Position numbers and translations under genes: made by a program | In this document: in pieces, positions 12,331-39,318 of the stretch | Layout: every line of letters starts with the position of its first letter | Numbering within the stretch: the first letter of the stretch is position 1 | DNA from: Aporrectodea caliginosa | Taxonomy: Eukaryota; Annelida; Clitellata; Crassiclitellata; Lumbricidae | Direction: 5' to 3' | Assembly (NCBI GenBank): GCA_020284085.1 | Contig: JACEVL010000495.1 | Location: forward strand, 716,535-780,534 | Length of the DNA: 64,000 nt | Notes under the pieces: generated by a model | Database searches by the model: none | Told to the model about the DNA's origin: nothing | What the model saw: the letters and a program-made list of their open reading frames with translations, nothing else

Positions 12331-12336
12331 TTTATT
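12331..12336 (-). promoter_or_regulatory. Candidate poly(A) signal for CtBP
   Basis: AATAAA on the minus strand, about 290 bp past the CtBP stop codon. A CT-rich microsatellite lies just inside the putative 3' UTR (12358-12412). Confidence 0.4.
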
Positions 12337-12622
12337 TTATCGAAGCAACTACAATATCTCTGTCTCTCTGTTTCTTTCTCGCTCTGTCTCTCTCTCTCTG
12401 TCTGTTTCTCTAGTCATGATACTTATATGGCCAACATCAGTAACATCTGCTTAAAAAGGCATTTTCAATTAGCATAATTACGTCTGTAACAGTAGTCTGT
12501 CTTTGTAAAGATTTGACCGTTCAAAGTTAACTTCAACCGCAGAAACGATGTGATAGCAGTCCGTAGTAAAACACCAAGTATTTGCTTGTGTCATGTGCAG
12601 TAGTTTAAACTCAGCATAACTG

Positions 12623-28059
<15,437 letters not shown>

Positions 28060-28067
28060 CATATTTT

Positions 28068-28703
28068 GGCAAATCTTCATTTTAACGCATTCTATTCTTG
28101 CTTTTTCCATTAAAAAGTTATATTGTATTTTATTATCATGGATGGTCAACTCCATTTTAGCATATTCAATTATTTCAATAATTTTAATGATAACTGTTAT
28201 CAACCCAACGTTTATTTAAGAAAAGAATCTATTTTCATCAATCCAACTTCTATTTACGTAAAGAATTATTTTCATCAATCCAAATTATTGTTTCTTAGGT
28301 TTATATAGCTTTAATATGTTGAAATGGAGTTGACTGGGGTCAACTTGAATCCCCGAAAATGCTAAAATACACAAAAGCCCGATTTCCCGAAAACAGTTCT
28401 CTAGAAAGCGGCCTAACTCCAGAAATCTTTTCAGAGTTAAATGGTAACATGACATAAACCTGGCGTGACCTTGATGTATATCAATATACTGCCTATTCCT
28501 GTTTATTTATTAATTATATTCATTAGGGTCGGACTTAGAAAATAAATTTCGGGGATCCGGCCAAGATTCGTTTAGAGGAATCAGGTTTCAGGGATTCGGG
28601 CCGCACCCGCGTTGATTATATGCCTACAGACAATAATAAAATATGCTAAAATGGAGTTGAATTTACATGGGAATAATAAAATACGTTAAAATGGAGTTTT
28701 ACC
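28068..28703. mobile_element. Foldback element, copy 3 (CtBP 5' intron)
   Basis: Termini read inward as GGCAAATCTTCATTTTAACG and GGTAAAACTCCATTTTAACG. CATATTTT lies directly outside each end (28060-28067 and 28704-28711). Arms are built of repeated units around CTCCATTTTAGCATATT (left about 28068-28170, right about 28632-28703, plus an internal inverted copy at 28314-28340). The core at 28200-28285 holds two to three tandem units with TTTTCATCAATCCAACTTCT, shared with the other two copies. Confidence 0.75.
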
Positions 28704-29199
28704 CATATTTTTTCAAAGTTCACTAAGACAAAATATTTAAAACTGGATCATCTGGTAATTTAACACAATATTTTTGGTGCATTGCAAAATTTATGTCTCA
28801 CTGGTTCATGAAAACTATTTTTGCAGTCCATGCCGATGAGAAAAAAGGTACTAGGAGCACATGGCCTAAGCAACTGTCAATCAATATAGTCAAAATCCAA
28901 TCACAACAGAGGCCACCAAATGAAAGATGACCAAAAATACTGCACACTACACGGAAGCGCCTCAATCTTTGGACAAAATTGTGTCCACACATTTTCATTA
29001 GGTTAATAGAAACTCGAAACCCATATTGAGGGCGACTTTCACTGTGTTTACAGGGCATACAACCTCAAGTGACGATATGCATAAAATAACCTACGAAATA
29101 TCCAAGTATTTGTCCACCCGTCACTTTGAATATTTAAAATTCATGGCGAATGTGATTAATTTGCACCTGATTGCCCGCATGTAATCTTGAAACATTCAT

Positions 29200-29700
29200 C
29201 CGACAAAAGTCGCCATTCACACCAATAACAACACAAAATGAATCGTAACAAACCGATTAAAATGTCGGAAAGAATTAAACGCGTCGTTTGAACCCAACTG
29301 CGAATCGTTTTAAAAACCCAAACTGAAAGCGAGGACCGACTTCAATACGGAACGACGACGGGCTAAGAAAGAACTCACCATCGAAAGCCACTGAACTCAC
29401 CCGTTACTGAGTTGACTTACCAATACACGCGTCAGGAACAAAGACATCGTGCTTACCATCGGCGCACTGAAATCACACTAAAACGCCTTCCTCAGACCCA
29501 TTTCAGCGTGTCTTCGAAAAGGTATATTTCTGTGACGATGGAAAATAGCAGTCACCTCGTAATATTAGTCGAACACGACGAATTTTAAACGTGAAATCGG
29601 CGAAACGGGATTTGTTTTCAAAAGGCCACTGTTTACCCTCCTCCGCCGTCTGTGTGACACAAGGTGTCGCTAACAGTTTTCGTTAACTACAGCGGAACCC
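29200..29700 (-). promoter_or_regulatory. Likely CtBP promoter/first-exon region
   Basis: CpG content rises clearly over 29200-29660. Several donor-like GTAAG/GTGAG strings occur on the minus strand (near 29385, 29420 and 29455). None gives a first coding exon whose phase fits the 25767 or 25757 acceptor, so the true start codon remains unassigned. This is inferred from composition and position only. Confidence 0.4.
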
Positions 29701-30281
29701 CTTCGTGCTGGAAACCCTATAAAAATGTAATTAAGCTTATTATTATCCTTAGTAGGGCAGGTACTTATTCCAGAAACTTCGCAGCAATAATTATGACAGC
29801 AAGTTGTGACAACATAAAATACGATCATTGTTTATTTTACAAAACACATACACACGTGGACCCAGAAAAACGGCGAATATCGTAATTCAGCCTTCGACCA
29901 CACGTGTAGTCAGCTATGCGGATCCCTAATGTAGGCTAGCTATGTAATGTGTTGGTTTTTTGGCATAGGTGGACCGTGGAGAGGAAATTGAAGACGTGAA
30001 ATCCCAATAGACCTAGAGCACGATTCAAAGCGTCCACGCTCCACAGGCTGCATGGTTAATGGGCACACAAAGCTTTCATCTACGGGTTTTAGGAGCGTAA
30101 TACTGTAGGCTATACGTAGTTTTGCCCAGAGCTAGGTATCTGCATGGGTGTAGCGATGATATCCAGATATGTTTTGGCCATTGCGATAAAGTTAAAAAGC
30201 AGGTTTTAAAATTTGCTGGTGAAAAAATAATTGACTTTCCTTTTACAGATATTTTTGCACAAATGGCTTGGATGTCAGATA

Positions 30282-31283
30282 GGGTAGAGTGGGGCAAAAC
30301 GCCCCGCGGGGCAAACACCCCTCCCGGCCCTCTCCTCCCTGTGCCATGTAGTGACCTGTTTTAAGGTTGTGAGGTTTCTTAGTTGTACCCTATTGAGATA
30401 ATCGTCAGTCATTTATCTTTCGATGGTTTGCTTATTTTTGTTTTGAGAAAAATTGATTTTTTCATGTTTCCTTGTAAGAGTTGGCCGCCAATTCTGTATC
30501 ATTAACGGTGTCAAAATGCTAGACATAGCCAATAATAAAAATATAGGTTTAAAGTATGATATCTATCGAATTACGGTGCACAATAAATGGGACTTTAACA
30601 TATCAATTTTTTTATTAAATAAAAATATATTTTCGTTTATTCAACAATCCGGTTGACAAACCGCAACCGGTTACAGTGTACAATTATGCAATTAACAAGA
30701 CACAAATCTAAACTACTAACAGAACAGACAGCCTGCAAACACAAAGCATATCCGCCCAACGGGGGCTCGAACTCGGTACCTCTCGGTCTCTTTGCCAGAT
30801 GTTATCCAATGCGCCACGGCCCCCATGGGCAATCTCACAAGGTAGCACCAAGCGGGACAAAACGCCCCCTATGGAAAATGTTGACATGGGGCAAAACGCC
30901 CCCCTCACCTGGAGCAAAGCGCATTTTTAATTTAATTATTTTTGATGACATCTTTTAAAAAGATTCTAGAGATCTTTACTTCTTATAGTTATTGTTGCAT
31001 CAATGCAGTGATTGCAGATGATTATGTGCATCGACTTTTCAGGTAGCGGGGGTCAGATCACGGGGGCGTTTTGCCCCAGGTGAGGGGCAAAACGCCCCCT
31101 TTGAAGCATTCTGTATTTTTATTATTTTTTAATGTAATTTTTTTGGGAATTTTATCGGACATATAATTTTAATTTACTTTGGACATTCAGTACAAGATCT
31201 TACAATATATCATGCTTAAAATGCTGTTACTCACGTTGTAATTTAGCAAAACCGTTAAAGGGGCGTTTTGCCCCAATCTACCC
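30282..31283. mobile_element. TIR element with repeated GGGGCAAAACGCCCC hairpins
   Basis: The inverted ends read GGGTAGAGTGGGGCAAAAC and GGGTAGATTGGGGCAAAAC, each flanked by TA (30280-30281 and 31284-31285). The 15-mer GGGGCAAAACGCCCC or a one-base variant occurs about six times (near 30291, 30853, 30888, 31062, 31084 and 31260), in both orientations. At 31062-31098 two copies face each other around a 7-bp spacer. There is no transposase. A tRNA-like segment lies inside. Confidence 0.85.
30752..30826 (-). repeat. tRNA-like (Arg-type) segment inside the TIR element
   Basis: The minus strand reads GGCCGTGGCGCATTGGATAA, very like the 5' half of tRNA-Arg, and later GAGTTCGAGCCCC, a B box. The acceptor stem pairs poorly and no normal anticodon arm can be drawn, so it is a SINE or pseudogene head rather than a tRNA gene. 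Confidence 0.6.
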
Positions 31284-31285
31284 TA

Positions 31286-32160
31286 AGTTTTAGCGACCAA
31301 CTCGCATGTCTGAACTTTTCGATCTAGAGTAGGCTATAGCCTATAGATCCTTGCCAATGTGGTAACCATGCTGGGGTAGCGGGGCATAGGCCTATAATAT
31401 CTGAAGGGGCTCATATATTATAGGAGTCCCTTCAAATATTTATTGGCATGTTAGCAGTAGTCCCGGAACCGTCGTCATCTGCCGCAGCTAAGCCCTCGAG
31501 TCGTAATAGTAAATGTAATCGTGAAACATTCATGAGTCGAGATCATGCATGCAGTCGCTATATAGCTAGCCTACATCGACGTACTGCTATAGCGACTTCG
31601 TTTACTTAGTCCGTACGTTGCATACTGTTTAATCGCCGTCTCCAAGTTTAGATTTTGGACGAACTTAATATAAGACATCAGCACTCGGCAACATGGGTGT
31701 CAGAGGGGAGCTGAGAGGAACATTTGCTCCCTCTGAATTTTGCGCATATTTTACAAAAATAAATCTTTTGATTATTATGACTATTATATATATGGCCTAC
31801 AACACGATTTTCAATGTAAAAAACACACTTAATTATTTAGGTAAATCCTTGACAATTATTTATTTTAAAGTTGTCACGTGTTCATGTATAGGCCTATAGA
31901 TATTCGCCGAAGCGAGCGCTGATCAGAGGGTTACGCGATCGCTTGTTTCGGCACCCGATCGATCGATCGTTATAGTCCCCGCGCCAACAATTTAAAACTT
32001 TACTCCCTCCTACAAAATTCCTGCGGACGTCCATGATCAGCATAATTTATAGGCTATGGAGCCTGTGTTTAGCGTTCTGGGATCCATTTTCAGCTATATC
32101 TGAACGTTTATTTCAAACATAAAACTGTTAAAAGTTATTCAACCTCTCGATACATAATTC
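31286..32160. other. Intergenic, no gene seen
   Basis: No conserved frame. Contains palindromic AGGCCTATAG-like strings that recur across the window and a GATCGATCGATCG run near 31957. Confidence 0.4.
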
Positions 32161-32164
32161 CTGT

Positions 32165-33613
32165 GTTCCTGACCAATGGAGGTCTAGCTCCATTACCCCT
32201 ATTCCTAAGATCCCTAACCCAACCTCTGAGGCTGATTTCCGGCCTATTTCTATCACATCAGTATTGTGTAGATTGTTAGAAAAACTTATAGTGCGCCTGT
32301 ACATCTATCCTATCCTCACTAATCATGTTGAGAACCGTCCCTTTGCTGACCAATTCGCCTTCAGGCCTTCTGGTTCTACCTCTGCTGCACTCATAGCCAT
32401 CACTGACTGTATTCTCAACTCGCTCAAATCTGAACCTTATGTCCGCCTTATTTCTCTAGATTTCTCCAAGGCCTTTGATACAGTTAGGCACTCTTACTTG
32501 GCCGATCAACTGGCCTCTCAAATCTGAACCTTATGTCCGCCTTATTTCTCTAGATTTCTCCAAGGCCTTTGATACAGTTAGGCACTCTTACTTGGCCGAT
32601 CAACTGACCTGTTAATATCTTCAACTGGATTCTCTCCCTCTTGAGCAATCGTAGTCATTGAACCAAGTTCCGCGGCGTGATCTCTTCCTTGGCTCACATC
32701 AATGCTAGTATAATACAGGGTTCTCGCATGGGCCCAGCAAACTTCTTAGTGGCCATTTCTGGTCTTAAACCTCTCCACAGCTTCAATTATATCTTCAAAT
32801 ATGCTGATGATTGCTATCTTTTGATCTTGGCTTCAAATATTTCCACCACTGATGCAGAATTAGATCACATTAGTGCCTGGGCTCGCAAATGCAATCTCCA
32901 CCTAAACCATTCAAAATCTAACGAAATTATCTTGACCAGACCATATGTGAATCTTGAACAAGGTCCTCCAATTATACGTGGCATAAAAAGGGTCACATCC
33001 CTGAATATATTGGGTATCGAGATTTCCGCAAAGCTCGGTTTTTTTCCTCCCATATCCAAAAGATTTGTGTACGGGCCAAGCAATCTCTCCACGCCCATCG
33101 TATTTTAATCTCGCATGGGCTCTTGGGAGTCAGGCTATATGATGTGGTCCGGTCCACCACTGTCAACCGAATGCTTTATTGTTCCCAAGTGTGGTGGGGC
33201 TTTGCCAGCAAACAGGAACGTGACTCTCTAAGTGCTGTTGTCCGCAAGCTGGTACGCTTTGGCTTCCTACCAAAATCTTTCCCCACTTTTGAGGAACTCT
33301 GAAAAAAGCCGACCATGACCTTTTTAGAAATATCTTAAATAATCCCGGACATATCCTTCATTGCCTACTACCCCCTGTCCTATATACTGGTCGCGATTTG
33401 CGCCCACGTTCACATAACCGTGTTCTTTCTAGATTTGATTCCTCACCAGGCGTGGTTTCCTGGCTAGGATGTTGTACAGCTAAGCCATATAGTGTTTTTA
33501 GTTTACTATTTACTAACTTTTTCTCTACTATTTGATAACTTTGTATAACTTTGTATGTACAGCGCCGTGCGTTTGCCAGCGTTTAATAAAGACACACACT
33601 TACTTACTTACTT
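32165..33613 (+). mobile_element. Degenerate non-LTR retrotransposon (RT part and 3' end)
   Basis: Plus-strand codons give ITPIPKIPNP..DFRPISITSV, LDFSKAFDTVRHS (motif A), IIQGSRMGP, KYADDCYLLI (catalytic ADD retained) and HLNHSKSNEII, in RT order. Later blocks read VVRKLVRFGFLPKSFPTFEE. A 94-bp tandem duplication (32423-32516 and 32517-32610) and stops break the frame. The 3' end has AATAAA followed by a CTTA repeat tail (33590-33613). Jockey-superfamily-like; the exact clade was not resolved. Confidence 0.85.
32423..32610 (+). repeat. 94-bp tandem duplication across RT motif A
   Basis: Two nearly identical copies run head to tail, with one G/A difference seen near the end. 94 is not a multiple of three, so the duplication shifts the RT frame. 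Confidence 0.92.
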
Positions 33614-33659
33614 ACAATGTTTTTATAAATATATTTTATTCTTCATAGGGCCTACCAAG

Positions 33660-35930
33660 AATGTGCCGTATACACTCGACTGTCGAGTGCACATGACACA
33701 TCCAGAAGCGCACCGAGGCACGCAAGAAGATACAGAAGACAGGATACGGCGGATGCTGAAAAATACCGTCGCATCAAGGGAGTCACCCAAGAGGTGATAA
33801 AGAATGCTGCTCAGAAGGCCCCCTGGAGGGAATACTGCACGACCATGAACGACAAGACCAAGCTCGGAAGAATCTGGGGTACGCTGAGAAAGACGTCCAG
33901 TACAAGGTCAAGACCAGCAATTCCAACGCTTAAGACAGACGGACATGCCTAAGCAACGAGCAAGGAGAAAGCGGATCTCTTCGGGAGGTGCTTCTAGGAA
34001 GTCAGCAGAAACAGAAACCACTCCGTGAAGTTCCAGGAGCGTAAAGCTGCCTTCGAGGATCAGCACTCTAAGGCAGTGCTTCCCAAAGTGGTGGTCCGCG
34101 GACCGGTGCCGGTCCGCGAGTCCTCAATTGCCGGTCCGCAAAGCGAGTCAAGAAACTGGTCAAATTGTCTCGGAATCAAGAAATGACTTATTAGGGTAGC
34201 GTTTAAAGGGCAATAGAGTCATATAATTGGCTAAACATGCATTCAAAATTTTTTTTAGGAATTTAAGTGATCGAAAACAAAACAGAGAAATAATCAATAA
34301 ATTTGGCACCGCTTCTCCTGCAATGGAAAAATTCCTGCCGGACCGTGACACTGAAAGTTAATTCCTGCCGGTCCGTGACACTGAAAAGTTTGGGAAGCAC
34401 TGCTCTAAGGAGCTCCACGGAGGGCAGCCGCGCGCCGACCAGCCCTTCAACGAGCCTTTCACCATCAAGGCTGTGAGAATCGCTCTAGTGCGTTGCAAGA
34501 AGGATACGAGTCCGGGTGTAGACACCATTACGTATGAGATCCTGGTCCGGCTTGCTCCCAAGCCTGCTTGCCTCTACAAGGTTTGGGAACATATGGACGG
34601 CTTCCGGCCTGCTGGAAGAACTCTATTGGTGTTCCTATCCTGAAACCGGAGGGAACCAGCCTACGACGGAAACTCCTACCAAGTACAAAAATTCCTCGAC
34701 GAACTAGAAAAAGGTGCTAGATATAAATACATTCCAGTAGGCTACAAGGCAGTGTTGATAGTTTCTGGAGCGCTCCGAGGAACGATTATGGGCTATGGCC
34801 ACCCTACAGGTAGATGCCGCTGCACCTCTGAAGCATGCAGCGGATGATGGAGTACATCATGAAGATAAACGCCAACCCGAACCACCAGACGCAAACCATC
34901 ACCAGAATGCAGTCAAAAGAGGCACGAAACCAATTTGAGTCAAGGCGAGAGAAGTCAACAACGAGATCGTCACACCAACAATCCAGGCACTTGTCTGCAC
35001 CACAAGACCACCGTGACAACTACGTTCATCCATCATAGACACAACACTCCGGGAGGAGGTTCGAGACTCGGACGACCTCCTCAAAAGGAAAGCCCTGGTC
35101 GAAGTTCACATCCACGCCTACGAAGGACAAGTGACTATCTATATGGATGGATCAGAGAACACAGCAGGTAACGTATCATACTCATGCTATGTCACCACAG
35201 AAGCTACCGGACGAGCGACGGCTCGTCAACCCTGGCAGCAGAAATGGAGATCATAGGGAGGGCGATAAATGGGTCAACAGAGCTATTGTGCTTCACATTG
35301 TTATCCTTTCAAATTCATTCGGAGTGATCCAAAGTCTAGAGCATCAAAAGTTCGGGACACGACCACAGCAGCTCGCAATTCATATTCTTATGCATGCACT
35401 TGATGATTACGAACAACGAACTCGATCAGTCGCTAGCGACGATCGTCTGGATCGCAGTTCATCTCGACATTGGAAGGAAACGAGAAAACGAGGCTGCAGA
35501 CGCACTGTGCAAACGGGTGCTACGTCACAACACCGTGGACCTCCCGACGATCCCTGAATATTGAGGAGCCCGGCGTATCTACAGAATGGCAATCGGAGTG
35601 GACTACCTTAAACACCGACTAAGGCTACCGAGTACTCGAGCCAAATTGCGTATGCCTGGCCCGGAAATACTTCGACGCCAACCGCAGGAAGGAATTCAGT
35701 CACCGTCACCAGACTCCGGCTTAGCCACTGCTGCCTATATATATGCGCAGCTAAAGTGTTGGGGGTCGACATGAATCCGGAAGCTGTGACGAGTGCAACA
35801 CCCAGGAAACCGTACGTGCGTCATTTCCTCCTGGAGTGCCCTACTCAGGGAGGTCTTCAAGGCCAGCTCCTCCGAGAGTGCGCCGGAAACCTGGTATTTC
35901 TATATGTGCACCCTCTGAATATCATGGTCT
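33660..35930 (+). mobile_element. Degenerate LINE with RNase H region, split by a hAT
   Basis: Blocks in order: an RT-upstream region (KNAAQKAPWREYC, KTKLGRIWGTLRK), then after the hAT insertion EPFTIKAVRIAL and KDTSPGVDTITYEIL (RT start), then GQVTIYMDGS at about 35125-35155 (the DGS motif of RNase H) and further RNase H-like and 3' codons to about 35920. Most of the RT core is deleted between 34640 and 34800. Multiple stops and frameshifts are present. RNase H in a LINE points to the I/R1-type groups; this is inference. Confidence 0.7.
34074..34402. mobile_element. hAT MITE inserted in the LINE
   Basis: Ends are CAGTGCTTCCCAAA and its exact inverse, flanked by an exact CTCTAAGG (34066-34073 and 34403-34410). 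Subterminal GGTCCGCGGACC and CCGGTCCGC motifs repeat at both ends. Removing the element and one duplication rejoins the LINE frame across the site. Confidence 0.95.
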
Positions 35931-35997
35931 GAGGTTGCATGACGTCGCACGTCTGCACATCGATGGAACAGTCAACGCGACCAAACACATCAGCATA

Positions 35998-36444
35998 GGG
36001 GCCATCCATTTAGTAGGCCTACGTACGCAAATTTCCGGGGAAAATTGACCTCCTCCCCCTCCCACAGTTTACTTTAGGACCGCACCCCCAATCCTATAGA
36101 ACGGTCTATATATCCTGACTGAATAGGGCAGGCGGCCAAACTGTCGGGATTCAGCGCACAGCTGCAAGACAGTTACTAGCAGTCAGAGGTAACGGGCATA
36201 CAAGTGTGTGATCCTTTCCCACTGCCCTACTTAGCCCTATTACATTGCCTGATCGCTGAACTGTGACTCATTTGAAGGAAGGCCACTATAGACACTCATT
36301 TAAAGGAAGACCAATATTATTGCAATAATATAGACAGTATTATCGAGGTTTACCCCCTTCGTCTGCGTACGCAAGCATACGCAATCAGATACATTTGGGT
36401 TACTCCCCTCCCCTCGATTGCGTACGTACTAAATGGATGACCCC
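35998..36444. mobile_element. MITE with GGGGCCATCCATTTAGTA ends
   Basis: The inverted ends match over about 30 bp (GGGGYCATCCATTTAGTA, then ACGTACGCAA). ATA abuts both ends and could be a 3-bp target duplication. C-rich tracts follow each arm inside. The ends resemble those of the element at 50245-50971. The interior is non-coding. Confidence 0.75.
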
Positions 36445-36516
36445 ATACTGCAGAAGTACATGGTGCCATCAGCGCAGCAGCAGTTGTTCCCGCATCAGTT
36501 CTTGTTCCAGGATAAC

Positions 36517-37273
<757 letters not shown>

Positions 37274-37560
37274 GTAATAAGTGTCCATTCAAACACATTA
37301 CTTTTATAATTCTATTATTAGTAAGGTAGAAACGGATGATTGATCACAAGTTAATACAGGAGTCGAATATTATTTAGCTGTATGTAAGCAACGCAAGGCG
37401 TCCATCTGCTCTACTGCTCATTTTACCAGCGCCATCTGGCGAATGAAGGGCTGAGTCGACCTTTGGAAGGGTAGCGGGAATCGATCCGGCGTCCATTCTG
37501 ATCTTCTGCTCTTGGTGCCGGAGTGTTAATCATTCACCTAACCCCTCCATGCCATCGCGC
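37274..37560 (-). repeat. tRNA-derived SINE, (ATT)n-tailed
   Basis: On the minus strand the head contains GGATCGATTCCCG (B box) and the body shares TAAAATGAGCAGTAGA and CAGATGGACGCCTTG with the SINE at 57311-57590. The 3' tail runs straight into the TAA array, suggesting that tail expansion seeded the microsatellite. Confidence 0.75.
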
Positions 37561-37837
37561 AAAATGGTCACCATGCAACTGGAGACGCCAGATCAACACC
37601 ATAATTAACTACTAACTAGCCTATCTTTGGAGATATCCATGAGACATCAGCTCATCGCCGTTCGGAACCTGCGAGCACCTCGTCAAGCTGGTCCACTGAA
37701 GCAATGCCGATACGTTGCAAACATTATTTGTTAGGAGCAAGCGCTGGCCCATATATAGGCCTACTGATCCTGACATAAAACCGGCATTTTTCTAGACCAC
37801 TATACGCGATGGAGAAGGTTGACAATCGTCCAGTAGG

Positions 37838-38005
37838 CAGTGTTTCCGTTAGGGTCTAAAAAGAGGACGTATTTATGTCCTTACCTAGAATTTGCTTGGA
37901 CGTAGCTCGATCATGTCTTATGGCTGTCACACTAACAAATTCTGGACGTTTTTGACGTTTTTTATGGACGTAAAAACGGCCATTTGGGCGTTAACGGAAA
38001 CACTG
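37838..38005. mobile_element. hAT MITE, 168 bp
   Basis: Ends CAGTGTTTCCGTTA and its inverse are flanked by an exact 8-bp CCAGTAGG (37830-37837 and 38006-38013). It is non-coding. Confidence 0.93.
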
Positions 38006-38013
38006 CCAGTAGG

Positions 38014-38700
38014 CCTACTCCTGTTCTTTATTTCATCGATCGAGAACTCAACATAATTATTAATTGTAGCCTACGCAGATGAAGCATCTGTGCCGGTGAC
38101 AAACTTGTTTTTGGCATTTCCTAGCGGTATACAAATTCGAACAGCACGTGGTAAAACAATATTGTAATGTTAGGCCCTAATTCAAAGAAACAAAGTTACA
38201 AAATACCGTAGCAATCAAACAACAATAAAACATTTTATTGTCAGTTTAATTTAAACATCAATTTTACGTGCATATATATATATATAGGCCTATAGGATAG
38301 CCTATATTATTCAGCGGTGCACTATTTACCTAAAAACAGAACAATTAATCAAAGAATTTCAAATATCGGCAATTGCACGTGATTCCAAAATATTTCACAT
38401 CACTAGCTGTGTGTAGGCCTACGTGGCGATCGGTCAGTCGGTCAGCTTCGATCGGCATTTCTGACTGGCTGACATAAATAATTCGGATATCTAAAATTAT
38501 TCTGCTTCTGAGAGCATTGTTTCAATCACATACAAACTAGGCCTAATGCATCCATCGTAAGTAGGCTAACGCAATTAAGCAAGCCAAAATTTCAGCAAAA
38601 TAGATTTTAAAAGTAAAAGACAAATTCTGCGTTATTCAATGACATTTACGTCAATTACGTGAATAGTTATAAGCTACACGATGAGAACGATTAATTAGAC
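38014..38700. other. Intergenic, no gene seen
   Basis: AT-rich, with a short TA microsatellite near 38273 and several AGGCCTA palindromes. Confidence 0.4.
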
Positions 38701-38705
38701 CGTAC

Positions 38706-38776
<71 letters not shown>

Positions 38777-38850
38777 TATCCTTTAATACTCCATTAGCAA
38801 ACGCACAATGAGACATCGCAATTGAATATAAAATAAAACACAGTAATAAT
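38701..38850 (-). mobile_element. LINE 3' end with expanded (CTTA)n tail
   Basis: Plus-strand TAAG repeats at 38706-38776 are the tail. Reading on the minus strand, the sequence just upstream of it contains GTGCGTTTGCTAATGGAGTA, like the GTGCGTTTGCCAGCG end of the LINE at 32165-33613. Only the 3' end remains. Confidence 0.7.
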
Positions 38851-39049
38851 AGGATAGGCCTGTATAATAATTACGTTTCCATATGCTTTCGAATGGTAGG
38901 CCTATGAGTTGAATATAGGGTCCTATATAACGTTTTATCAGTTGAATAGTAATTTCGTTTTTGAATCACGAACCTTCAGCAAGGTTTATTTAATCAAATT
39001 AATTTGTGAGCATATAAATACAAAATCATCCTTTAATTATTGTTGGGAA

Positions 39050-39318
39050 GTTTGGACGTTTGTCTCGCCCTAATAAATAGTACTTACTTACTTTACTATA
39101 GCATGGCGTGGCATTAGCTGGGCATTAGAGGTCGTTGGCGTCGTCCCGCGTTTGCTTACTTGTTGATCATATTTTGCGCATAAAAGAGGATTGACATCTT
39201 TGTTCGCTAAATCATTGACGGTGAACGTGCGGACGTTTAGTTGTCTACGTGAGGGACCGTTAGTAGATTCAAGTGGAACGGAGGTGAAAGGGTCATTTGG
39301 AAGTTGAAATCGGCGAAA
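39050..39318 (+). promoter_or_regulatory. Upstream region of the zinc transporter
   Basis: 39100-39318 becomes more GC-rich just before the start codon and is the likely 5' UTR and core promoter. No TATA box is obvious. A CTTA-repeat fragment at about 39080-39096 may be a LINE tail abutting it. Confidence 0.35.

Noticed and set aside
29385..29460. Candidate first coding exons of CtBP with GTAAG or GTGAG donors
   Set aside because: None gives a reading frame in phase with either acceptor of the GPLPNG exon.
30752..30826. tRNA gene
   Set aside because: Only the D-arm and T-arm boxes are recognisable; acceptor and anticodon stems do not form, and it sits inside a transposon.
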